From NCBI GenBank assembly GCA_903869675.1, contig CAIQAB010000017.1, forward strand, positions 62,001-126,000: DNA of 64,000 bases. The letters run 5' to 3'. The DNA is from an uncultured Verrucomicrobiota bacterium. Its GTDB lineage: Bacteria > Verrucomicrobiota > Verrucomicrobiia > Opitutales > Opitutaceae. Position numbers and translations under genes: made by a program. Below are positions 18,901 through 26,829 of the stretch, in pieces. Within the stretch, counting starts at the first letter, position 1. Every line of letters starts with the position of its first letter. The notes below the pieces were generated by a model, which saw nothing but the letters and a program-made list of their open reading frames with translations, ran no database searches and had not been told where the DNA came from.

Positions 18901-19960
18901 TGGTTCCACCACGATCAATGCCGGTGGTATCACCGTCGGCAATGTCAATGCCCTGCCCAGCGGGGCCATCGTGCTCAACAACGATGCCGCGATCACGATC
19001 ACCCAGAACTCTGGCCAGACCATCAACAACGTCACGGTCAACGGAACCAACTCCATAACCGCGACCAACAATACGGCCAACGTGTTCAGCCTCGGCAACA
19101 TCACCGGAGGCTCCGGCACTCTGACCTACTCGACTCGTTTCGTCGGCGACCTCACTGGATCATGGTCTGGTTTCACCGGCACCATCGCACTCGGTGGCGA
19201 TGCAGGCTACCGCTTCTTCGGCAGCGCCACCGGCTCTTCCGCCGTCACGCTGGACCTCGGCACTCGCGGCATCACCGTTCGCAGCACACAGACCTCCATA
19301 ACCCTCGGAGCCCTGATTGGCGCCTCTGGTTCGACGCTCTCAGGATCCACGGGCGGCACAGGCAACGTGCAAAACATCAACTACACCATTGGCGGTAAAA
19401 ACCTGGACACTACCTTCGCGGGCGTGATTCAAAATGGCGGAGGCACCACCGCGATCACCAAGGTTGGCTCCGGCACCCTTATCCTCAGTGGCGCCAATAC
19501 CTTCACTGGAGACACGACCATCAGCGCCGGCACCTTGGCCCTTGGGGCTAATGATGTTCTCGCCAACACTTCTGCGATTAAGCTGAACGGAGGCACGCTC
19601 GCCGCTGGAACATTCACCGATACCCTCGGGACTCTCAGCCTATCCGCAAATTCATCCATCACGCTGGGAAGCGGTGGCTCATTGATTTTCGCAGATAGCA
19701 GCGCCCTATCCTCTGCATGGGGATCATATACCCTGAGCATTGGAGGCAACTTTGTGAATGGTAGCTCCATCCGCTTTGGGACCAGCAGCGGTGGTATCAC
19801 CACCGCACAGCTGGGCCTCATCAGCATCAACGGCGAATCGGCTACCATCGATAGCAACGGCTACCTCTCCGCCATCCCCGAGCCGTCCACCTGGGCAGCC
19901 CTCGCCGGTCTTTCCGGCCTGGCCTTCGCCGCCGGCCGTCGCCGTCGTCGCGCCGCCTGA
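15968..19960 (+). CDS. PATR-repeat surface protein with PEP-CTERM anchor
   Basis: About 1330 residues, secreted. It starts with a signal peptide (RLLLTLMLGTALTHSVQA), followed by two long halves that each open with a W-x-TxGNW unit (GTWSSTAATGNWATTGNWGG and, near residue 630, SNWNVDAGGSWNTAGNW). PATR units follow (for example GSLTKSGTGSLDLDSANTYS). The C-terminus is a PEP-CTERM sorting signal: IPEPSTW, a hydrophobic helix and an arginine cluster (GRRRRRAA). Exosortase should process it, but no exosortase gene is in the window. There is no translocator barrel. I took the ATG at 15968; an in-frame ATG at 15947 would add seven residues. Codon use is less GC-biased than its neighbours. Role unknown. 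Confidence 0.85.
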   Translation: MKSRASASTPAARLLLTLMLGTALTHSVQAASGTWSSTAATGNWATTGNWGGTIPGSTAPANNNVSNSDTVTFNSGSTNTTIAIDNTRFIKSMVFDTGVGAYSFTGGLLYLYNGGSITMNAGAANAQIFGNTWQVRQASSTNGAYSFLNNATAESATLTFNAASTTLTNANGRPTTLTLGGSNTGNNTISSALFNATGSQTVNVITKTGAGTWILSGANIFTGTGATTVANGIQVNAGTLAAANNGALGTSATANANQVSINSTGTLRIDSGITLDNGLSLNLNNGGTINSNGTAATNGRVNVTTVASSSATLSTTGSGDVFTVGNAANDLTGGASDTVLNVSGPGTILLGQASNYVGSWSLNSGTTRLGSATALGTGSVAFGASSTGKLQLYGQNVTVTGLSSNATVGTPVIENGIAGTNTLTVNTTGSSSYAGVLQNGSAGTLALTKSGVGSLNLSGSNTYSGTTTVSAGTLKANNTTGSATGSGSVAINTGGTLGGTGTISGAVSLASGGIIAPGNSVGTLTVGSLSAASGSIFNFEFNSNPANDRINVTSSDGLTLNGGGFNLYTEGSLNGWTTTGDYNLIQYTGSIQGTGTSALSVLNPQAGYGYTFGSSSGFVTLQVYIAAVLSNWNVDAGGSWNTAGNWSSAVPNGAGEGAILNKALSSPASITLDGNKTVGGLTLNSANGYTIAAGSGGTLSLNSGVSQASIIVTSGSHTISAPVALASNTVASTDSGTGLTVSGQISGTGSLTKSGTGSLDLDSANTYSGGTTITGGSVGFVTGGLGSGAISVNNASLTYKGVNTDDLSSQGLSIGAGGAAINIGSNNVTYSTAVTGTGAFAKSGTGTLTMQGNNTFTGSTTINGGGLVLGGSSASTGGTTLNGADTFIELAGDSSLGAVPGVAATNLTLNPGAGNTSSVKFNGATTLAANRNISLSSGTGILNTNGNAVTISGSLGGSGNLVKNGSGVLTLGSTATASGSTTINAGGITVGNVNALPSGAIVLNNDAAITITQNSGQTINNVTVNGTNSITATNNTANVFSLGNITGGSGTLTYSTRFVGDLTGSWSGFTGTIALGGDAGYRFFGSATGSSAVTLDLGTRGITVRSTQTSITLGALIGASGSTLSGSTGGTGNVQNINYTIGGKNLDTTFAGVIQNGGGTTAITKVGSGTLILSGANTFTGDTTISAGTLALGANDVLANTSAIKLNGGTLAAGTFTDTLGTLSLSANSSITLGSGGSLIFADSSALSSAWGSYTLSIGGNFVNGSSIRFGTSSGGITTAQLGLISINGESATIDSNGYLSAIPEPSTWAALAGLSGLAFAAGRRRRRAA

Positions 19961-19986
19961 TCGGACATCGATTCGTTTCCCCCAGA

Positions 19987-20015
19987 ACCCGCGTCCCTAA
20001 AGACGCGGGTTTTTT
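19987..20015 (+). terminator. Rho-independent terminator after the PEP-CTERM gene
   Basis: A perfect 9-bp stem (ACCCGCGTC / GACGCGGGT) with a six-base loop is followed directly by a run of six T residues. It lies 27 bases after the stop codon and separates this gene from the ABC transporter operon. Confidence 0.9.
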
Positions 20016-20064
20016 CATGCCCCGCCGCTCGCTTCCCGCGCCGGTCGTGTTTCCGTAGACGCTG

Positions 20065-20760
20065 ATGCCGGTCTCTTCCGCCCCCGCCCTCGCCGTTTCC
20101 GGCGTCACCAAACACTACGGCCCCCGCCGCGTGCTCGACGCCGTGTCCTTCGACGTCGCCCCCGGCGAACGCGTCGCCCTCACCGGCCCCTCCGGCAGCG
20201 GCAAGACCACCCTGCTCAACTGCCTCGGCGGCGTCGACCGGCCCGACTCCGGCGAGATCCGCCTGCTCGGCGCGCGCATCGACCAGCTCGACGCCGACGG
20301 CCTGAACCTCCTCCGCCGCGAACGCGTCGGCACCGTCTTCCAGTTTTTCCACCTGCTACCCACCCTGTCGGTCGCCGAAAACATCGAGCTGCCGCTGCAA
20401 CTGCTCCGCGTCCCCGCCCCCGAACGCCGCGAACGCGTGGCCACTCTGCTTATCCGCGTCGGCCTCGCCGCCCGCGCCGCCGCCCTGCCCTCCCAGCTCT
20501 CCGGCGGCGAACAACAACGCGTGGCCATCGCCCGCGCCCTCGTCCACCGCCCGGCCCTGCTCCTCGCCGACGAGCCCACCGGCAACCTCGATTCCGCCAA
20601 CGGCGCCAACATCCTCGCCCTGCTCCGCGAGCTGACCGACGAAACCGGCACCGCCCTCGTCCTCGTCACCCACAGCGAGGAGGCCGCCGCCATCTGCCAC
20701 CGCCGCGTCCGCCTGCGCGACGGCCGCGTGGTCGAAGCATCCGCGTCATCCCCGGCCTGA
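20065..20760 (+). CDS. ABC transporter ATP-binding protein (AttE/LolD-MacB type)
   Basis: A 231-residue nucleotide-binding subunit. Walker A is GPSGSGKTTLL, the signature LSGGEQQRVAIARAL, and Walker B LLLADEPTGNLD, which is typical of the LolD/MacB/FtsE branch. The Q-loop (VFQFFHLLPTLSV) and H-loop (VLVTHSEEA) are present, so it should be active. The permease follows 29 bases downstream and a lipocalin-domain secreted protein after that, the order of the AttE-F-G-H systems. Type VII ABC proteins act as mechanotransmission machines or lipid/lipoprotein exporters rather than classical importers. The substrate is unknown. Confidence 0.9.
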   Translation: MPVSSAPALAVSGVTKHYGPRRVLDAVSFDVAPGERVALTGPSGSGKTTLLNCLGGVDRPDSGEIRLLGARIDQLDADGLNLLRRERVGTVFQFFHLLPTLSVAENIELPLQLLRVPAPERRERVATLLIRVGLAARAAALPSQLSGGEQQRVAIARALVHRPALLLADEPTGNLDSANGANILALLRELTDETGTALVLVTHSEEAAAICHRRVRLRDGRVVEASASSPA

Positions 20761-20789
20761 GCTCCGCCGTTCCCACGCCCCCGCCTCCC

Positions 20790-23441
20790 TTGAACGGCTC
20801 CCTCCTCCCGCTCCTGCTCCGCCGACTGTCCCTGCGGCACGCGCGCCTCGCCCCGGGCCAGACCGCCCTGCTGGTGTTTATACTCGCGCTGGGCGTGGCC
20901 GTGTTCACCGCCGTCCGCCTTGCCAACCGCGCCGCCGTCTCGTCGTTCACCCATTTCACCGACACCCTGACCGGCCAGTCCGACTGGATCATCCAAGCCC
21001 CCGCCGGCCCCCTGCCCGAAGCCGTCCTGCCCGAGCTCCGCGCCGCCCTCGCCGACCTCGCCGTGCAAATCCACCCGGTGGTGGAAAGCACCGCCGCCGA
21101 ACCCCTCGCGCCCGACGCGCCCGCCGAAAAACGCTTTGGCCGCCGCACCTACACCCTGCTCGGCGTCGATCTGGTCGCCGTGGCCAACCTCGCCGCGCAA
21201 CAAGCCGCCGCCGATCCGTTTTTCCGCACTCGCGCCACCGCGGACACTCCCTCCACGCCCGCCGGCTTTTTCGATCTGCTCGGAGCCGAGCCGCTCGCCT
21301 GGGTCAGCCCGCGCCTCGCCTCGCCCCTGCCGGACCACCTCGAACTCATCATCCAGGACCGCCCCGTCCGCCTGCGCCTCGCCGGCCCCATCCCGCGCGC
21401 CCCCGACGGCCCCGTCGCCCCGCCCAACCTGCTCGTGCTCGACCTGCCCCGCCTCCAAGAACTGGTCGGCCGCGCCGGCCGGGTGGACCGCGTCGAGTTC
21501 GTGCTCGAAACCGGCCCCGCCCTCGATTGCCGCCGCGCCGATCTCGGCCGCCGCCTGGAACAACTCGCCTCGCCCGCCCCCGGCGAACCCGCCCGCTGGC
21601 TGGTCTCGACCCCCGGAGCGCGCCGCGACACCGCCGCGACCATGACCCAGGCGTTCCGACTCAACCTCACCGTGCTCTCGCTCATCGCCCTGCTGGTCGG
21701 GCTCTACCTGGTTTTCCAGGCCCTCGACGGCGCGGTGGTGCGCCGCCGCGCCGAAATCGCAGTGCTGCGCTCGCTCGGGGTCGACGCCGCCTTGATCCGC
21801 CGCGCCTGGCTGGCCGAGGCCGCCCTGCTCGGCTTGCTCGGCGGCGCGCTCGGCCTGCTCCTCGGCTGGGCCGGCGCCCAGGTCGCCGTCCGGGCGGTGG
21901 GCAAGACCGTCAACGCCCTTTACTACACCACCACCGTGGACGCCGCCGGGCTGGCCTGGGGCGAGGCCGCGCTCAGCCTTGCTGCCGGCGTCGTCGCGAG
22001 CGTGCTCGCCGGCTGGGCCCCTGCCCGCGCCGCCGCCGCGACCCCGCCCGCCCAGGTGCTGGTGCGCGGCGCGCCCGGCGCGATCGGCGGACGCTGGCTG
22101 CGCAGCCCCGCGCTCGCCGCCGGCGTGCTCGCCCTCGGCGTCATCCTCTCCCGCCTGCCTCCGCTCGACCTCGGCGGCGGCACGCGTTTCCCGCTCGCCG
22201 GGCACCTAGCCGCATTCTGCGGCATCCTCGGCGGCGGCATGCTCGCCGCCCTCGCCCTGCCGGTCCTCGGCCGCGCCCTCCGGCCGCTCGCCGGTCGCGG
22301 CGCGCCCTGGCGCGTCGCGCTTGGCCACCTCGCCCGCCCCTCGGGCCGCCATCGCCTCGCCGCCGCCGCCCTGGTGTGCGCCATCGGCATGGCCGCCGGC
22401 ATGGCGATCCTGGTGGCCAGCTTTGAAAAATCCGTCCGCACCTGGGTCCAGACCGCCCTGCAAGCCGACCTCTATCTCTCCAGCTCCGGCGCCCAATCCG
22501 CCTCGACCGACAACCACATCGCCCCCGCCACCTGGCGCGCCCTCGCCGCCCACCCCGCCGTCGCCCACGCGTCGGTGTTCTCCGCCTACCCGCTCACCCT
22601 CGACGGCAAACCCACCACACTTGGCGGCGGCGACCTCGCCGACCAGGCCGGACGCGGTGGTTTTCTGTGGGTCGACGGTCCGCCCCCGCCCGAGACCCTC
22701 GACCCCGCCCGCAACGCCGGCCTCGCCCTCGTGAGCGAGAGTTTCTCCGACCGCTTCCACATCCGACGCGGCGACACCCTGACCGTGCCCACCCCGGACG
22801 GCCCGCAAACGCTGCGCGTCGCGGCCGTGTTTGCCGACTATGGAAACGAGCGCGGCACCGTTCTGGTCGACCGGACGCACACCGTGCGCTGGTTCGCCGA
22901 CGACCACGCCACCAGCCTCGCGCTCGACCTAGCGCCCGGCGCCTCGGCCGAGACGGTCCGCGCCGAGCTGCTCGCCGCCCACCCCGGCCTCGCCATCTTC
23001 ACCAACGCCGCCCTGCGCGCCGAGGTGCTGCGCGTGTTTCGCCAGACCTTCTCCATCACCTACGCCCTCCAGGGCATCGGCCTCGCGGTCGCGGTGGTGG
23101 GCCTCGCGCTGAGCCTCGCCAGTGTGCTGCTCGACCGGCGCGACGAACTGACGACCCTGAGGGCGCTGGGTTTCCGCCGGGGCGAGATCGCCCACGCCAC
23201 CGCCGTGGAAGGCGGTGTGCTCGCCCTCTGCGCCACCCTCGCCGGAATCGCGCTGAGTTTCGCGCTCGGCTGGCTGCTCATCCACGTGATCAACAAACAG
23301 AGCTTCGGCTGGACCCTCGCCTTCGCCGTGCCCGGCGGACAACTCGCCGCCCTCGGCGCGCTCGTCGTCGGCACCGGCGTGAGCGTGAGCCACCTCGTCG
23401 GCCGTTGGGGCGCCGACCTGCCTTCCGACCGCGAGGAATAA
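20790..23441 (+). CDS. FtsX-family ABC permease with two FtsX domains (AttF/AttG fused)
   Basis: An 883-residue inner-membrane protein with an N-terminal transmembrane helix (LLVFILALGVAVFTAVRLA), a long periplasmic domain, a first FtsX domain (residues ~290-420, with VLRSLGVDAALIRRAWLAEA), further helices around 430-560, a second periplasmic domain, and a last FtsX domain (residues ~755-880, with TLRALGFRRGEIAHATAVEG). It corresponds to a single-chain fusion of two half permeases. The start is TTG at 20790; no ATG is near. It lies between the ATPase and a secreted lipocalin-type protein, so the three very likely form one exporter unit. Confidence 0.88.
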   Translation: MNGSLLPLLLRRLSLRHARLAPGQTALLVFILALGVAVFTAVRLANRAAVSSFTHFTDTLTGQSDWIIQAPAGPLPEAVLPELRAALADLAVQIHPVVESTAAEPLAPDAPAEKRFGRRTYTLLGVDLVAVANLAAQQAAADPFFRTRATADTPSTPAGFFDLLGAEPLAWVSPRLASPLPDHLELIIQDRPVRLRLAGPIPRAPDGPVAPPNLLVLDLPRLQELVGRAGRVDRVEFVLETGPALDCRRADLGRRLEQLASPAPGEPARWLVSTPGARRDTAATMTQAFRLNLTVLSLIALLVGLYLVFQALDGAVVRRRAEIAVLRSLGVDAALIRRAWLAEAALLGLLGGALGLLLGWAGAQVAVRAVGKTVNALYYTTTVDAAGLAWGEAALSLAAGVVASVLAGWAPARAAAATPPAQVLVRGAPGAIGGRWLRSPALAAGVLALGVILSRLPPLDLGGGTRFPLAGHLAAFCGILGGGMLAALALPVLGRALRPLAGRGAPWRVALGHLARPSGRHRLAAAALVCAIGMAAGMAILVASFEKSVRTWVQTALQADLYLSSSGAQSASTDNHIAPATWRALAAHPAVAHASVFSAYPLTLDGKPTTLGGGDLADQAGRGGFLWVDGPPPPETLDPARNAGLALVSESFSDRFHIRRGDTLTVPTPDGPQTLRVAAVFADYGNERGTVLVDRTHTVRWFADDHATSLALDLAPGASAETVRAELLAAHPGLAIFTNAALRAEVLRVFRQTFSITYALQGIGLAVAVVGLALSLASVLLDRRDELTTLRALGFRRGEIAHATAVEGGVLALCATLAGIALSFALGWLLIHVINKQSFGWTLAFAVPGGQLAALGALVVGTGVSVSHLVGRWGADLPSDREE

Positions 23442-23449
23442 CCCGACCC

Positions 23450-24610
23450 ATGCGCGCCCTCGTTTCCCTGCTCTGCCTCGGCTCCGGCCTCGCCGCGCAA
23501 ACCCTGCCCCCCCCCGGGCGCGGCCAGGAAATTCCCGCGCTCACCGCCGACGGATTCGCCGTGCCACGCCCCGACCCGGTCTTCGCCTTCCCGCGCGACC
23601 ACGGCTCCCACCCCGACTACAAAATCGAGTGGTGGTATCTCACCGGCCACCTCTACGCCGACGAGGGCCCTTCGCCGCGCCGCTTCGGTTTCCAGGCGAC
23701 TTTTTTCCGTTCTGCCGCGCCGCGCGGCATCGCTTCCCTCGAGAGTCCCGCCGCCTTCGGCCACGACCAGATCTACCTCGCACACATGGCGCTGATCGAC
23801 GTCTCCACCGGCCGCTTTCTGCACCAGGAACGCCTCAACCGCGCCGGCTGGGACGCGACCGCGTCCACCACCACGCTCGACGTGCGCAACGGAGACTGGT
23901 CCCTCGCCCTTGCCGACCCCGCCGCCGCGCCCGGGACCGAGACGCTCACGCTGGTCGGCGGCATCCGCGCCGACGCCCGCTTCGCCCTGACCCTCGTGCC
24001 CAAAATACCCCTCGTGCGCTTCGGCGCCGGCGGCTACTCGCGCAAGGGCGCCGCGCCCACCGCCGCCAGCTATTACCTGACCTTCCCGCGCCTCGCCGCC
24101 ACCGGCACCCTGACCCTCGATGGCCGCGCGCTGCGCGTCGCGGGCGAGGCCTGGATGGACCACGAATACAGCAGCAGCCAGCTCGACCAGAACCAGGTCG
24201 GCTGGGACTGGCTCAGCGCCCAGCTCGAAGATGGCCGTGAATTGATGTTTTACCGCCTGCGCACGAACGACGGCGGCACCGACCCCGCCTCCACCCTCAC
24301 CTGGGTGGACCGCGACGGCCGCGCCACGACCGCTCCCTTTCACTGGGAACACCTGACCACCTGGAAAAGCCCGCACACCGGCGCGGTCTACCCGCAACGT
24401 ATCCGCCTGACCACGACGGATCCGGCGACTGGCGCCGAGGCGGTATTCGTAGTCGAGCCGCTCCATGCCGACCAAGAGCTTGGCGGCTCGCTCGGCGGCG
24501 TGACCTACTGGGAAGGCGCCTGCCGCGTGCTCTCGCCCGCCGGCGCCCCGCTCGGCTCCGCCTACCTCGAGCTCACCGGCTACGACCGCGCGGTCGAGGC
24601 CCTGCGTTGA
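23450..24610 (+). CDS. AttH/CrtC-like lipocalin-domain secreted protein
   Basis: A 386-residue protein of the AttH/CrtC 'predicted secreted hydrolase' group. It starts at ATG 23450, 8 bases after the permease stop, with signal peptide MRALVSLLCLGSGLAAQ. Family motifs seen are HPDYKIEWWYLTGHL, RRFGFQATFF, YYLTFPRLAATGTL, EAWMDHEYSSSQL and GWDWLSAQLEDGRELMFY. The fold consists of two lipocalin-like barrels. CrtC hydrates carotenoids, but AttH members have no proven activity and co-occur with AttE/F/G. The product is therefore probably the extracytoplasmic partner of the transporter upstream, binding or modifying a lipid-like substrate. Whether it is an enzyme cannot be judged here. Confidence 0.85.
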   Translation: MRALVSLLCLGSGLAAQTLPPPGRGQEIPALTADGFAVPRPDPVFAFPRDHGSHPDYKIEWWYLTGHLYADEGPSPRRFGFQATFFRSAAPRGIASLESPAAFGHDQIYLAHMALIDVSTGRFLHQERLNRAGWDATASTTTLDVRNGDWSLALADPAAAPGTETLTLVGGIRADARFALTLVPKIPLVRFGAGGYSRKGAAPTAASYYLTFPRLAATGTLTLDGRALRVAGEAWMDHEYSSSQLDQNQVGWDWLSAQLEDGRELMFYRLRTNDGGTDPASTLTWVDRDGRATTAPFHWEHLTTWKSPHTGAVYPQRIRLTTTDPATGAEAVFVVEPLHADQELGGSLGGVTYWEGACRVLSPAGAPLGSAYLELTGYDRAVEALR

Positions 24611-24629
24611 GCGCGCCCTTTTTGTCGCC

Positions 24630-25400
24630 ATGTCCACCATCGAAAATTCCCCCGCTCCGCTCGTCCTCATCGCCGGCCTGACCGGCGGCATCGGTGCCGA
24701 ACTCGCGCGCCGCCTATACCGCGCCGGCTGGAGGGTCGGCGGCTTTGCCCGCTCCCATGACCGGCTCGCCGCGCTCGCAGAGGAGTTGCCCGGTCTGGAA
24801 ACGGCGGTCGCCGACGCCACCGACCAGGCCGCGGTCGAGACCGCCCTCGCGGATCTCACCGCGCGCGGCGGCGGCCAACTCGACGCCTACGTGCACTGCG
24901 TGGGCTCCATCCTCCTCAAAGCCGCCCACCTGACGTCCATCGAAGAGTGGAGGCGCACGCTCGACCTTAATTTGAATTCAGCCTTCTACGGCCTGCGCGC
25001 CGCCGTCGGCCCGATGCAGGCGCGGGGCGCGGGGACGATCGTATTGCTCAGTTCGGTCGCCGCCTCCACCGGCCTGCCCGGCCACGAGGCTATCGCTGCC
25101 GCCAAGGGCGGGATCGAGGGCTTGGTCCGGGCCGCCGCCGCGAGCTACGCCTCGCGCAACATCCGCATCAACGCCGTCGCCCCCGCCCTAGTCGACACCC
25201 CACTCGCGGCCAGCTTGCTGGGAAACCCGGCCGCGCGCGCCTTCTCGGAGAAGATGCACCCGCTCGGCCGCGTCGGCACTCCGGCCAACATCGCCTCAGC
25301 CATCGCATATCTCCTCTCGCCCGACGCCGACTGGGTAACCGGACAGGTCTGGGGCGTGGACGGCGGCCTCAGCACGGTCCGTCCCCGCCCTAAGGCCTGA
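24630..25400 (+). CDS. SDR-family oxidoreductase lacking the catalytic tyrosine
   Basis: A 256-residue short-chain dehydrogenase/reductase with a Rossmann start (LIAGLTGGIGAELARRLY), the conserved Asn (LDLNLNSAFYGL) and Ser142 (VLLSSVAAS). The lysine of the YxxxK motif is present (Lys159), but the tyrosine position is Ile155 (HEAIAAAKGG, codon ATC). The C-terminus is a normal FabG-like end (DADWVTGQVWGVDGG). Without the tyrosine, ordinary carbonyl reduction is unlikely. A binding, regulatory or altered-chemistry role is possible, and I believe other SDRs with HExIxAAK exist. It follows the AttH-like gene by 19 bases and may belong to the same operon. Confidence 0.85.
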   Translation: MSTIENSPAPLVLIAGLTGGIGAELARRLYRAGWRVGGFARSHDRLAALAEELPGLETAVADATDQAAVETALADLTARGGGQLDAYVHCVGSILLKAAHLTSIEEWRRTLDLNLNSAFYGLRAAVGPMQARGAGTIVLLSSVAASTGLPGHEAIAAAKGGIEGLVRAAAASYASRNIRINAVAPALVDTPLAASLLGNPAARAFSEKMHPLGRVGTPANIASAIAYLLSPDADWVTGQVWGVDGGLSTVRPRPKA

Positions 25401-25502
25401 GCACCGGCCGAAGGTAACGGGTGGACCGGATAAAATTTTCCACGAAAAACCGCTTGCATTCCCCGGAAGCAAAAGGCTTTTTGAACTTCCTGTTTCACAC
25501 AG

Positions 25503-25578
25503 GGGCTCTTAGCTCAGTTGGTAGAGCGCCTCAATGGCATTGAGGAGGTCAGCAGTTCGAACCTGCTAGGGTCCACCA
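25503..25578 (+). tRNA. tRNA-Ala (GGC anticodon)
   Basis: Complete cloverleaf: acceptor GGGCTCT with AGGGTCC (two G-T wobbles), D-arm GCTC/GAGC, anticodon stem CCTCA/TGAGG, T-arm AGCAG-TTCGAAC-CTGCT, encoded CCA. Anticodon GGC is at 25536-25538. A strong terminator follows five bases later. Confidence 0.95.
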
Positions 25579-25583
25579 TTTCA

Positions 25584-25620
25584 AGGGGCCGCTGGATGAC
25601 TCCAGCGGCCCCTCTTTTTT
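25584..25620 (+). terminator. Rho-independent terminator after tRNA-Ala
   Basis: A perfect 13-bp stem (AGGGGCCGCTGGA / TCCAGCGGCCCCT) with loop TGAC and a C-T6 tail. It lies directly downstream of the tRNA and just before the end of the convergent kdsB gene. Confidence 0.93.
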
Positions 25621-25629
25621 CCGCCTGCC

Positions 25630-26382
25630 CTAGCCCAGAGCCGCCTCGAAACGCACCGCGTCCTCCGGCGTGTCGACCCCGAGTCCCGGGTCTTCGGTGA
25701 CGTCACAGGCGATCTCAAAGCCGTTTTCCAGCACGCGCAGTTGCTCCAGTTTCTCGATGCGCTCGTAACGGCCCGCAGGCAGCCCGGCGAAGCGCTCCAG
25801 CAGCTCGGCCTTGTATGCATAGAGGCCAAGATGCTTATAGCAGGGGTTGGCCGCCACCCATGCATCATCCACCCGCCCCCCAAGATCCCGGGCGTAAGGC
25901 ATCGGGGAACGCGAAAAATAAAGCGCCCGACACCCGCCCCCTGGAGCAAACACGACCTTCACCTGGTTGGGGTTGTTAAAGTCTTCGGCGCGACGAAAGG
26001 GCGTCGCCAAGGTCGCCATCGCCGCCGGCCCTGCGATGAGCTCCGCGAGCCGCCGTATCTGCCCGCCGGTCACCAACGGTTCGTCGGCCTGGACGTTGAT
26101 CACCCGCGCCGCGCCGACCGCCCGATTCGCCTCGGCCAGCCGGTCCGTGCCGCTCTGGTGCGCCACCGAGGTCATGACCACGCGAAAGCCCGCCGCCTCC
26201 AGCGGGGCCGCCAGCAAGGCGTCGTCGACCGCAAACCAGAGCGGAAACTCCGGCGCCTGGTCCCGTATCCGCTCCGCCACCCAGAGTAGCAGGGGCTTGC
26301 CCTTAACGCGGTGCAACAGCTTGCGCGGGAAGCGAGTAGACTCGAGACGACAAGGGACTATAATAGCCGTGGATACGCTCAT
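25630..26382 (-). CDS. kdsB: 3-deoxy-manno-octulosonate cytidylyltransferase
   Basis: A 250-residue cytoplasmic enzyme that activates Kdo with CTP to give CMP-Kdo for LPS inner-core assembly. The start shows [18 protein letters not shown], the CTP-binding loop of Kds[10 protein letters not shown] and [10 protein letters not shown] (Mg-binding Asp) follow, and [14 protein letters not shown] and [15 protein letters not shown] are near the middle, all standard. Length is normal. It is divergent from the HPr gene. With kdsD at 31939 it supplies two steps of Kdo synthesis and activation, confirming an LPS-bearing envelope. Confidence 0.95.
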   Translation of the reverse strand: MSVSTAIIVPCRLESTRFPRKLLHRVKGKPLLLWVAERIRDQAPEFPLWFAVDDALLAAPLEAAGFRVVMTSVAHQSGTDRLAEANRAVGAARVINVQADEPLVTGGQIRRLAELIAGPAAMATLATPFRRAEDFNNPNQVKVVFAPGGGCRALYFSRSPMPYARDLGGRVDDAWVAANPCYKHLGLYAYKAELLERFAGLPAGRYERIEKLEQLRVLENGFEIACDVTEDPGLGVDTPEDAVRFEAALG

Positions 26383-26453
26383 ACGATCGCCACGTTGCGC
26401 CGTCGGTTTTGGAGTTGCAAGCCGTCCACCCCCGCTGGACGGTAGGTTTCTTC

Positions 26454-26744
26454 ATGGACAAGACCGACACCGCCTCCCAGCTCACCAGAGAGCTCGTTGT
26501 GCAGAACAAGATGGGTATCCACGCCCGTCCCGCCGCCATGATCGTGCGCATCACCAACAAGTTTAAGTCGGACGTCATGGTGGAAAAAGACGAGGAGCAG
26601 GTGAATGGTAAATCAATCATGGGCCTGATGATGCTGGCCGCCGGCAAAGGCTCCAAAGTGAAATTCCTCGTCACTGGTGCCGACGCCACCGCCATGCTCG
26701 ACGAACTCGAGGCGCTTTTTACGCGCAAGTTCGACGAAACCTGA
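26454..26744 (+). CDS. HPr-family phosphocarrier protein
   Basis: A 96-residue HPr-like protein. The active-site histidine is His23 in NKMGIHARPAA, and the regulatory serine region NGKSIMGLMMLAAGKGS contains Ser54, equivalent to Ser46 of classical HPr. Both sites are intact, so it could take phosphate from enzyme I and be a target of HPr kinase. No other PTS gene is nearby, so it may serve regulation (PTS-Ntr or carbon control) rather than sugar import. ATG 26454 was chosen; an upstream in-frame start at 26409 adds an unrelated stretch. Confidence 0.9.
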   Translation: MDKTDTASQLTRELVVQNKMGIHARPAAMIVRITNKFKSDVMVEKDEEQVNGKSIMGLMMLAAGKGSKVKFLVTGADATAMLDELEALFTRKFDET

Positions 26745-26829
26745 GTCGCACTCCGCGACCGGCATCCGCCCCCCCTTTAAGCTCACTCCGGACCGTCCGG
26801 ATAGTTCGGCGCAAAATCCTACTAACCCC

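Noticed and set aside
20115-22205. Very long minus-strand frame opposite the ABC transporter genes
   Set aside because: Repetitive Gly/Glu/Ala translation with no motifs; the plus strand carries intact Walker and FtsX motifs.
23060-24859. Long minus-strand frame across permease, AttH-like and SDR genes
   Set aside because: Spans three real genes and shows no domain; chance open frame in GC-rich DNA.
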